Source of the DNA: Lachnospiraceae bacterium | Lineage (GTDB): Bacteria; Bacillota; Clostridia; Lachnospirales; Lachnospiraceae | Assembly (NCBI GenBank): GCA_017524035.1 | Contig: JAFWUY010000072.1 | Location: forward strand, 1-48,970 | Direction: 5' to 3' | DNA length: 48,970 bases | Shown: one piece after another, positions 42,637-48,970 of the stretch | How positions within the stretch are numbered: position 1 is the stretch's first letter | Layout: every line of letters begins with the position of its first letter | Position numbers and translations under genes: made by a program | Notes under the pieces: model-generated | The model's database searches: none | Told to the model about the DNA's origin: nothing | The model's input: the letters and a program-made list of their open reading frames with translations, nothing else

Positions 42637-45038
42637 GTGCAGTCTTTCTGAAAATATTAAATCTGTCCTACAGCGCATCGTGGCTTATCCTGGCCGTGAT
42701 CGCAGCAAGGCTGTTCCTAAAAAGGGCACCGAAGTGGATATCATGTATCCTTTGGGGGCTGGTGGCACTCAGGCTGCTTGTTCCCTTTACTCTTAAAAGC
42801 TCGCTCAGCCTGCTTCCCAGCAGCGAAGTGGTTCCTTCCAATATTGAGATGACGGCCACTCCGCACATCGAATCAGGTATCGCAGTACTCAACAGTACCG
42901 TCAATCCGGTCATGGAAAGCGCTCTGGCTCCGACTGAAGCCGCATCCGTAAATCCCATGCAGGTGGTGGTGCATATAGCGGGTATTGTCTGGCTGGCCGG
43001 AATTGCCCTGATGATAATCTACGCTTTTGTCAGTTATACGAAGATCAGGATCAGAACGAAAGAAGCAGCGAAAGTAAGCAAAGGGATAATGGAATGTGAC
43101 GGGATAGTATCCCCCTTTATCCTCGGAATCTTCAAACCTGTGATATATGTTCCCTCCGGGATGGAACCGGACACCATGGAACTGGTGCTGGCACATGAGA
43201 AGGCACACCTGCGCAGATGCGATCATCTGTGGAAACCTCTGGGATTCCTTCTTTTGTCCGTATACTGGTTCAATCCCTTAAGCTGGGTTGCATATGTTCT
43301 CCTTTGCAGGGATATAGAATCCGCATGCGATGAAAGAGTCATCGGCGGAAAGAGTGATGAGTACATGGCTGCGTATTCACAGGCACTTCTGGATTGCAGC
43401 GTTCAGAGAAGAAGGATCGCCGCATGCCCCGTTGCATTCGGCGAGACCGGAGTGAAGATGCGCATAAAAAATGTTCTCAATTACAAAAAGCCTGCATTCT
43501 GGATCATCATAGCCTCTCTGGCAGTGTGCGCGGTCCTGGCTGTATGTTTCCTTACAAATCCCGGGAAAGAAGAGACTGTAAGACAGGCTCTTGCGGAAGG
43601 CGAAGTTCAGCCTCAGGATACAGCTTCCGGCGTGTTTGATGAGGAAAGAGTATATTATTACAGCGGAAATCATTTTACCGGAACCGGTATGGATCCTTAT
43701 AACCTTATAGATTTTTATATATCTTTTTCTCCGGACGGAACATATACCTGGTATGAAACTCCCATAAGCAGTTTCATCGGATCCGGAACGTATTCGATCA
43801 ATGACGGAGTCATTACCATGACCGATGATGCAGAGATGACCGGAACCGAAAGAGTGAACATATTTACCATATCGGGAGAATCTATCTATTACGCAGCCGA
43901 GGGATCGGATAATTTCCACCTTGTTACACTTGCAGATCAAGACAGATTTGTTCTCGGGGTTAATCCCATAGAAGGATGGGATCAAGCCGAAGTGACGGAG
44001 GTATCTTCGACACGGCTGGTATGGCCGACGGATAAGGATCTGGTGACAAGGGGATTTTCCATAGATGCGGACGATTATCATCCCGAAACCGATATTGCCG
44101 GTGAACCGGGAGATCCCATATATGCGTCAATGAACGGAACCATAACCGAAACCGGTTATGATGAAAGGGACGGATATTATATCATCGAGAAAGCAAATGA
44201 TGCTGTTACGATAACTTATTGCCATCTTGATGAAGTGAATGTAAAGATAAACGATGTTGTCACCGCAGGTGATGTGATAGGCACCATGGGTTCTACCGGA
44301 AGGTCCACAGGCCCTCATCTGGCCATCAGATTCATGTTTGGAGATGAGCCGTATGATTTCCTTCAGCTTATCGATGCACAGAATATACATGATCTTCCCG
44401 ATGAAGGATCGGACGGATTTACATATACGTACTATTCCGAAGACGGATCGGTATATGTCAGGCAGGATTACAGAACAATGAAATCGGTGATCTGCGACGG
44501 AGATCTGGTAATACCGGTGGACATATCCATGGGTACATACGGCCCGAAGATAGCAAAGTTTGATGCGGACGGAGACGGCAAGGATGAGTATCTGATCGCA
44601 GAGTGCGAAGGGACCGGTACGGGGGTATCCCGGTACGGACTCTGCATCGTGGATGATAAGGGCTCAGGATATCAGATGACCAGATATGACAGCGATTACT
44701 TTGCCCGTCTTCTCGAGGATAATATCGGTTATGATTATGATTCCGCAAGAGGAGAATTTCTGGTATATGAGATATTGCCGCCGATGCTGAACAGATGGGA
44801 CGGAGAAAGGGTAAAGCCTTTCCCGAGGCATGACGAACTTGAAAAAATAGTCTGGTCGGATATCATCGGATTTGAATTCAGGGACGGAAAGGTGTATCTG
44901 ACCGCACCCACGGGTTACGTCTATAAGGACAGCCCCGTACCGGATTACGAAAGGGCAGTGATCGTATCGGTGGATCTGGCCATAGATGAGGATTCCGGAG
45001 TGGTTCCTCGATGGTACTACTTTGAATTGAGCGAATAA
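42633..45038 (+). CDS. BlaR1-like M56 sensor peptidase with C-terminal degenerate M23 and Asp-rich domains
   Basis: An 801-residue membrane protein. The N-terminal part (1-310) is a BlaR1/MecR1-type M56 metallopeptidase with several membrane helices and the zinc motif HEKAH (188-192) plus ESACDE (229-234). Instead of a penicillin-binding sensor it carries an extracytoplasmic beta domain (about 335-440), an M23/LytM-like domain (about 463-580) and a C-terminal domain with a DADGDGKDE loop (644-652). The M23 part keeps His483 and Asp487 of HxxxD and His562, but the last zinc ligand of the HxH motif is Ala564 (PHLAIRF). So it probably binds wall material rather than cutting it. It is cotranscribed with the repressor. 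Confidence 0.9.
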   Translation: MSAVFLKILNLSYSASWLILAVIAARLFLKRAPKWISCILWGLVALRLLVPFTLKSSLSLLPSSEVVPSNIEMTATPHIESGIAVLNSTVNPVMESALAPTEAASVNPMQVVVHIAGIVWLAGIALMIIYAFVSYTKIRIRTKEAAKVSKGIMECDGIVSPFILGIFKPVIYVPSGMEPDTMELVLAHEKAHLRRCDHLWKPLGFLLLSVYWFNPLSWVAYVLLCRDIESACDERVIGGKSDEYMAAYSQALLDCSVQRRRIAACPVAFGETGVKMRIKNVLNYKKPAFWIIIASLAVCAVLAVCFLTNPGKEETVRQALAEGEVQPQDTASGVFDEERVYYYSGNHFTGTGMDPYNLIDFYISFSPDGTYTWYETPISSFIGSGTYSINDGVITMTDDAEMTGTERVNIFTISGESIYYAAEGSDNFHLVTLADQDRFVLGVNPIEGWDQAEVTEVSSTRLVWPTDKDLVTRGFSIDADDYHPETDIAGEPGDPIYASMNGTITETGYDERDGYYIIEKANDAVTITYCHLDEVNVKINDVVTAGDVIGTMGSTGRSTGPHLAIRFMFGDEPYDFLQLIDAQNIHDLPDEGSDGFTYTYYSEDGSVYVRQDYRTMKSVICDGDLVIPVDISMGTYGPKIAKFDADGDGKDEYLIAECEGTGTGVSRYGLCIVDDKGSGYQMTRYDSDYFARLLEDNIGYDYDSARGEFLVYEILPPMLNRWDGERVKPFPRHDELEKIVWSDIIGFEFRDGKVYLTAPTGYVYKDSPVPDYERAVIVSVDLAIDEDSGVVPRWYYFELSE

Positions 45039-45039
45039 C

Positions 45040-45074
45040 AAAAAAGCTGTACACCTATGGTGTACAGCTTTTTT
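45040..45074. terminator. Bidirectional terminator after BlaR1-like gene and tRNA-Ser remnant
   Basis: A 16-bp stem (45040-45055 with 45059-45074), loop TAT, AT-rich base. On the plus strand it ends the BlaI-BlaR1 transcript. On the minus strand it directly follows the tRNA-Ser 3' end, so it was probably the tRNA's own terminator. Confidence 0.93.
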
Positions 45075-45130
45075 AGCGGAGACGGAGGGATTCGAACCCT
45101 CGTGCCCCGGAGGGCAAACGCATTTCGAGT
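45075..45130 (-). other. 3' half of a tRNA-Ser(CGA), probable attachment site of an integrated element
   Basis: On the minus strand the segment reads anticodon loop CTCGAAA, the 3' side of the anticodon stem TGCGT, a long class II variable arm (TGCCC/GGGCA-type stem), a perfect T arm GAGGG-TTCGAAT-CCCTC, the 3' acceptor strand CGTCTCC and discriminator G. The 5' half is missing: upstream of the anticodon loop the sequence AAATA cannot pair with TGCGT. A tRNA cut exactly at the anticodon loop is the usual mark left by tyrosine-integrase insertion. The intact tRNA-Ser would then be at the far end of the element, to the right. Confidence 0.75.
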
Positions 45131-45135
45131 ATTTT

Positions 45136-45431
45136 GATCATCGTAATAAGGTGGCTGAAACATTTCCGCGAGGTGTCCGGAAGGAAATCGCTTAAGGAAG
45201 AGCTGACGAAAGCCAAAGAGAAAAGTCATGAACAAGCTAATAGATCACATTCGGGAATTGAAGTAAGCCGGATGAAACACTGAGGCATGGAAATTGAATA
45301 GCGGTTGTTAATTATATAACTATGTTGAGTTTTGAGGGTCCCTATGCTATTATAATTGCGATCTGGGCGACAAGCTCTTTGGATCACCGCAGGCGGGAAG
45401 AATTTCCCGCCATTTTCTTTGGAGAAGAAAA
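45136..45431. other. Non-coding stretch with gene debris and a leader hairpin
   Basis: No intact gene. On the plus strand two short overlapping frames (45140-45196 and about 45187-45283) read as one lysine-rich tail broken by a frameshift; I do not recognise it. A TATAAT (45351-45356) may be a -10 for the DUF3800 gene. A hairpin (45392-45399 with 45404-45411) followed by ATTTTCTTT sits just before that gene's ribosome site. Confidence 0.5.
45392..45419 (+). terminator. Terminator-like hairpin in front of the DUF3800 gene
   Basis: An 8-bp GC-rich stem GGCGGGAA/TTCCCGCC with a four-base loop, followed by ATTTTCTTT. The ribosome site GGAGAAG follows at once, so it could limit read-through from outside into the gene. 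Confidence 0.5.
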
Positions 45432-46105
45432 ATGAAAGAACTAAGTGTATTTATAGATGAATCCGGAGATTTTGGCGATATTAAAGATAATCATGAAAAT
45501 TATCTTGTTACATTTGTGTTTCATAATCAATTGGATGACATCTCATCAGAAATAAACACACTAGAAAAGAAAATTAAAGATCTTAAATTGAATGTCGAAT
45601 ATATCCATACGGGACCAATCATAAGAAGAGAAGGTATATTTCAGAAGTTCTCGTTGGATGAAAGACGAAATCTGATATACAAAATCTTAAATTTTTCAAT
45701 TAAATGTCCGGTGAAATATCATTGTGTCATAATAAACAGAAATGATGCATTTGATAAAGTTCAATTATCCGGAAAATAGGTCGTGCAATTAACGAAATGC
45801 TCCGTCAGAATAAGGATTATCTGGATTCATTTGATAAAGTGATCGTATACTACGATAATGGTCAACGAGAACTTAGTTCGATTTTGAATGCTATTTTATC
45901 CATTAATTTAAAGAATGTTGAATTCAGAAAGGCCGACCCTAGAGAGTATCGTTTGTTGCAGACTGCCGATTTCTTCTGTACTATGGAATTGCTTGGGATT
46001 AAGAGGGAAGAAAATCGGCTTAGTAATAGCGAGAAAAAATTCTTCTACAAACCTAACGAACTAAAGAAAACATTTTTAATAGGTATAAAAAAGAAAAGAT
46101 TATAA
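45432..46105 (+). pseudogene. DUF3800 family protein, split by a -1 frameshift
   Basis: The first piece (45432-45779) begins MKELSVFIDESGDFG, the metal-binding N-terminal signature of DUF3800 proteins, and ends at LSGK. The second piece continues from IGRAINEMLRQNKDYLDSFDKVIVYYDNGQ and TADFFCTMELLGIK, the matching C-terminal half, in another frame. Adding one A to the run GGAAAATAGG (about 45771-45780) joins them into about 224 residues. DUF3800 proteins have an RNase H-like fold and are common in mobile and defence regions; the molecular role is unknown. The gene is clearly more AT-rich than those to the left. It may be decay or a homopolymer error. Confidence 0.85.
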
Positions 46106-46123
46106 AGAGAAATTGTTAAGTTG

Positions 46124-46154
46124 AAGAGCTCGGCAGAAATGCCGAGCTCTTTTT
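46124..46154 (+). terminator. Intrinsic terminator after the DUF3800 gene
   Basis: A 12-bp stem (46124-46135 with 46140-46151) closed by a GAAA tetraloop and followed by a T run. Confidence 0.93.
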
Positions 46155-46228
46155 CTGCATTTTTCTATATATGGACAGTATAAGATTATGGACGGACTAA
46201 TATTTTATAGATATCTTTTTGAAAAAAG

Positions 46229-46260
46229 TGTAAGTTTTATCGATATTTGTTGTCTATAAT
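46229..46260 (+). promoter_or_regulatory. Putative ECF-type promoter of the sigma factor/serpin operon
   Basis: TGTAAG (46229-46234) lies 17 bases before GTCTA within TTGTCTATAAT (46250-46260). TGTAAC/G with N16-17 and a CGTC- or GTC-like -10 is the pattern of SigX/SigV-type ECF promoters, so the sigma factor may drive its own gene. The same bases include TATAAT (46255-46260), so a housekeeping -10 is also possible. Confidence 0.45.
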
Positions 46261-46281
46261 AGTGAAAGGAGGGCCCTGAAA

Positions 46282-46842
46282 ATGAGGGATGAGGAAATAG
46301 TAAAACTATATTGGGCGAGAAATGAGCGTGCAATTTCTGAATCATCCGCCAAATACGGTTCTTACTGTATGACCATTGCAGGTAATATATTATCCGATGA
46401 CGAAGATGCAAAAGAATGCGTGAACGACACTTGGCTTCACGCCTGGAATTCCATGCCTCCGCAAAAGCCTTCTTTTTTGTCTTCTTTTCTCGGAAAGATC
46501 ACAAGGAATCTTTCTTTTAACAGATATAGGGAAAAGCACCGGGCAAAAAGGGGCGGAAACAATATTACTCTGATCCTTGAGGAACTGGAGGATATCGTTT
46601 CGGGAAATGAATCCCCTGAAGAAGCTATCCTCAAAAACGAACTAAAAAATGAAATTGATAATTTCCTCTCTGCACTTCCCGACACAAAAAAATATATGTT
46701 TATCCGAAGATATTGGTATGCAGACTCCATTGCAGAAATTGCGAGGCGATTTGCCACAACCGATAATAATGTATCCGTAACGCTTAGCAGGATCCGCAAG
46801 GAACTCAGATCCCAGTTAAGAGGAAGGGGGTATATCATATGA
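46282..46842 (+). CDS. ECF-type RNA polymerase sigma factor
   Basis: A 186-residue sigma-70 family factor with only regions 2 and 4. Region 2 includes ILSDDEDAKECVNDTWLHAWN and a KITRNLSFNRYR helix; a linker leads to region 4 with ALPDTKKYMFIRRYWYADSIAEIARRF and the recognition helix TDNNVSVTLSRIRKEL. The ribosome site is AAAGGAGGG, a little distant (10 bases). Its end overlaps the start of the membrane-anchored serpin by four bases, the position normally taken by the anti-sigma factor. That makes the serpin protein its likely controller. Confidence 0.9.
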   Translation: MRDEEIVKLYWARNERAISESSAKYGSYCMTIAGNILSDDEDAKECVNDTWLHAWNSMPPQKPSFLSSFLGKITRNLSFNRYREKHRAKRGGNNITLILEELEDIVSGNESPEEAILKNELKNEIDNFLSALPDTKKYMFIRRYWYADSIAEIARRFATTDNNVSVTLSRIRKELRSQLRGRGYII

Positions 46843-48440
46843 AATCCGAAGAATTATTCGAAGTTCTGAATGACATAAATGAAAATAATGTAAAGAAGGC
46901 TGAAACGTTCACTGTAAGGAAAGGGCTTTCAATTAGGAAAATCCTTCCGTATGCATGTGTAGCAGCTGCATTTCTTGTTGTTCTTATCAGTATTCCTGTG
47001 ATCAGAATGATCACTGAAGACAGTGCTGTTCTAAACGGAAATGCGGTATCGGAATCAAACACCGGTTCTAGTACGGACAATACAGTTATAACAGATGTGG
47101 ATTTACAGCTTGGTAACGGTGAGGATAATTACAATAATCCGTCCGATGCATATGATGACTTTTATCCCGACGATTATTCCGTTTCCGAAAAAATCCGGGT
47201 CATAAAAGCAGGCATTCCGGGACCGTCAGGCGTGAACATGACCTCTCAGGAATTCATGGAGGGGGAAGTTCATTGGGAATGGTGGAGTGATTACAGTCGT
47301 TGGTTATCCGCATCATTGGAACTTGATCTGGATATGGATGATTATTATCTTTCACTGATGGAACAGATGCTTGTATCCGATGATGAAAATACCGTGTGTT
47401 CTCCGCTCAATACCTTCATTGCATTATCCATGCTTGCAGAGGTTTCAAATGGAAATACAAGACGTCAGATACTCGATATGCTTGGGGTTTCGGATATCGA
47501 AACTCTCAGATCCATCGTCAGCACTCTGTGGAACAGCAATTATATCAATACTCCTGAATTAAAGAGCATACTTTCAAATTCAATGTGGCTGAACGAAGCG
47601 GTGACATACAATGATGAAACATTGAACAGACTTGCGGAAAGTTATTATGCATCTTCTTTTATCGGCAATCCCGGAGATCCGGATATGAGTGCTGCACTCC
47701 GTGCCTGGACAGATCACAATACCGGAGGATTATTGGAAGAGTACACAAATGATCTTGGACTTGAACCGGCAACGATCATGGCCCTTGTTTCGACTGTATA
47801 TTATAAGGCTATGTGGGCCGAAGAGTTCAATGAAGGAGCAACTACCCGGGAATCGTTCCATGGAATAAGCGGAGATTCTTTCGTGGATATGATGCATTCG
47901 GACGGTCTTTACAGTGTATACCGTACCGAAAACTTCACATCACTTGGTCTGAGCCTGACAGAAAGCGGTTCAATGTACTTCTATCTTCCGAACGATGGTG
48001 TGGATGTCAATTCTCTTATTTCGGATCCTGACATCATAAAAGCAATGCCGGGGGTTACGTATGAGGAAACGGAAGATCCAAACCGGTCTTACTGCCTTGT
48101 ACATATGTCTGTTCCAAAATTCAATATTTCATATAAATCGGATCTGTTAGAGATATTAAAGGCTCTCGGAATTACGGATGCCCTTGACCCAAAATGCTCT
48201 GATTTTACTCCGCTGACCACGGATACGGATATATATGTAAGCAGAGCAGAACATGCTGCAATGGTCGAAATAGATGAGCACGGTGTTACCGGAGCTGCAT
48301 ATACCGCATTGATGCTTGATGGTATGGGATCTCCTGTAATTGAAGATGAAATTGACTTTGTACTGGACAGACCGTTTATGTTCGTTATAACGGGCTTTGA
48401 TGGATCGATACTCTTTTCGGGGATTGTAAGAAATATATGA
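46839..48440 (+). CDS. Membrane-anchored serpin with anti-sigma-like N-terminus
   Basis: A 533-residue protein. Residues 1-35 (MKSEELFEVLNDINENNVKK and on) look like the short cytoplasmic arm of clostridial anti-sigma proteins. A membrane helix follows (about 36-57), then an acidic linker (60-160) and a full serpin domain (about 165-533). Serpin landmarks are CSPLNTFIALSMLAEVSNGNTRRQIL, VSTVYYKAMWAEEF, VHMSVPKFNISY and a C-terminal DRPFMFVI. The hinge reads VEIDEHGVTGAAYTAL in place of the usual EEGTEAAAAT. By count P1 is Met496 in DGMGSP. It may inhibit a protease outside the cell and signal to the sigma factor encoded directly upstream. Confidence 0.88.
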   Translation: MKSEELFEVLNDINENNVKKAETFTVRKGLSIRKILPYACVAAAFLVVLISIPVIRMITEDSAVLNGNAVSESNTGSSTDNTVITDVDLQLGNGEDNYNNPSDAYDDFYPDDYSVSEKIRVIKAGIPGPSGVNMTSQEFMEGEVHWEWWSDYSRWLSASLELDLDMDDYYLSLMEQMLVSDDENTVCSPLNTFIALSMLAEVSNGNTRRQILDMLGVSDIETLRSIVSTLWNSNYINTPELKSILSNSMWLNEAVTYNDETLNRLAESYYASSFIGNPGDPDMSAALRAWTDHNTGGLLEEYTNDLGLEPATIMALVSTVYYKAMWAEEFNEGATTRESFHGISGDSFVDMMHSDGLYSVYRTENFTSLGLSLTESGSMYFYLPNDGVDVNSLISDPDIIKAMPGVTYEETEDPNRSYCLVHMSVPKFNISYKSDLLEILKALGITDALDPKCSDFTPLTTDTDIYVSRAEHAAMVEIDEHGVTGAAYTALMLDGMGSPVIEDEIDFVLDRPFMFVITGFDGSILFSGIVRNI

Positions 48441-48558
48441 ATAACTCTGATAACGATAGAATGCAATTTCATACAGATAATCCTCGTAAGATAAGCTGTT
48501 TCAAGATAATCTGGCTTATGGTTAAGGCAATCTGAAACTACGAAAAGAGGAGTCCCTT

Positions 48559-48970
48559 ATGATGAAAAAGATATTCACAGCAATTTTGCTGATGTGTTTA
48601 TTATCTTTGCTTGGATGTGCAAATGCTCAAGACGAAATCGGTTTTTGCCCGACATTGCCTGGGGCCGATGAGATATATCCGACTATTCTCGTTGATGGTG
48701 ATTGCTATCAATGGAGAAGAGGGCGCGCGGTAATGAATGAAGATGTGGTTAACCATGCTAACTATGATCCGGAAATTTTTCTGAAGGATATGGTTTTGTA
48801 TGGAGAGATAATAAAGGAAAGTGGTGATCATCCGGAACATGATCGAGGATTGGTCTGTGTATTTGATGCATCAGGGACGGTTTATCTTGATCCTTATGAT
48901 GAAAATGTAGTTTATCTATGGCTTACCACGGATTGGTTTGAAGACGGAGTTATAGCATTTGACAAGGTAA
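48559..48970 (+). CDS. Lipoprotein of unknown function (3'-truncated by window edge)
   Basis: The reading frame from ATG 48559 stays open to the window end (137 codons). MMKKIFTAILLMCLLSLLGC is a lipoprotein signal with lipobox LLGC and the lipidated Cys at residue 20. The mature part (ANAQDEIGFCPTLPGADEI, then VDGDCYQWRRGRAV) is not recognised; VDGDCYQW is a phrase seen in small clostridial lipoproteins. AGAGGAG lies six bases upstream. It begins 118 bases after the serpin with no terminator between, so it may belong to the same sigma-controlled operon. Confidence 0.8.
   Translation, partial: MMKKIFTAILLMCLLSLLGCANAQDEIGFCPTLPGADEIYPTILVDGDCYQWRRGRAVMNEDVVNHANYDPEIFLKDMVLYGEIIKESGDHPEHDRGLVCVFDASGTVYLDPYDENVVYLWLTTDWFEDGVIAFDKV

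Noticed and set aside
45075-45135. Functional tRNA gene
   Set aside because: The acceptor 5' strand, D arm and 5' anticodon stem are missing, so no cloverleaf can form.
1-48970. CRISPR array or insertion sequence
   Set aside because: No regularly spaced direct repeats and no transposase gene or terminal inverted repeats were found; only the tRNA remnant and gene debris at 45136-45431 suggest mobility.

Overview
The window reads as chromosomal DNA of an anaerobic member of the Clostridia, most likely Lachnospiraceae. This is inferred from gene content: an intracellular beta-mannan pathway of GH130, CE17-like and GH36 enzymes, BlaI/BlaR1 and YtrA/ABC modules, MBOAT-SGNH pairs, and cytoplasmic sugar-sensor GGDEF fusions. 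Strong Shine-Dalgarno sites and GC-stem/T-tail terminators also fit. No search could be run, so the taxonomy is an inference.

Layout. (1) 1-6550: the 3' part of pyrG, then purF, carA and carB, a tightly packed nucleotide operon in which every product belongs to a glutamine-dependent amidotransferase, closed by a clear terminator. (2) 6553-12631: a new promoter drives pfkA, dnaX, ybaB, recR, galM and a membrane-anchored beta-propeller-like protein. (3) 12733-14351: a large lipoprotein and a bidirectional terminator. (4) 14388-21841: two paralogous cytoplasmic proteins joining a LacI-type sugar-binding domain to GGDEF, the first broken by a one-base frameshift, the second intact. They flank an alpha/beta hydrolase and a phosphoglycerol-transferase-like membrane enzyme with a repeat tail. 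(5) 22050-27853: an AEC carrier, then an MBOAT acyltransferase with its SGNH partner and a complete hybrid histidine kinase; the MBOAT message may be leaderless. (6) 27968-34449: LacI regulator, GH130 phosphorylase, SGNH/CE17-like esterase, ManA and GH36 alpha-galactosidase, a route for acetylated galactomannan oligosaccharides ending in fructose-6-phosphate for the Pfk upstream. No transporter is encoded with them. (7) 34574-36061: an AGCS amino-acid:cation symporter with a structured leader. (8) 36248-40149: a hybrid kinase that has lost its phosphoacceptor histidine, followed by an apparently active EAL phosphodiesterase. (9) 40208-45038: two divergent autoregulated modules, GntR(YtrA)-ABC exporter on the minus strand and BlaI-BlaR1 on the plus strand, with readable operators; the BlaR1 carries an added, degenerate M23 domain.

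(10) From 45075 the character changes. A 3' half of a tRNA-Ser, broken exactly at the anticodon loop, marks what looks like the end of an integrated element. To its right lie more AT-rich genes: a frameshifted DUF3800 protein, an ECF sigma factor overlapping a membrane-anchored serpin, and a lipoprotein running off the window.

The best candidate for an undescribed system is the ECF sigma/serpin pair at 46229-48440. A short cytoplasmic segment and one membrane helix of anti-sigma type are joined to a complete extracytoplasmic serpin, under a promoter that resembles an ECF promoter. It could be a protease sensor in which attack on the serpin loop is reported to the sigma factor. Other notable signals are the pseudo-kinase/EAL pair, the sugar-sensor GGDEF paralogs, the BlaR1-M23 fusion and the TCP10/SAS-4 G-box-like tail on the phosphoglycerol-transferase-like enzyme. 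Both frameshifts in the window are losses of a single A, so sequencing error must be excluded before calling them real.
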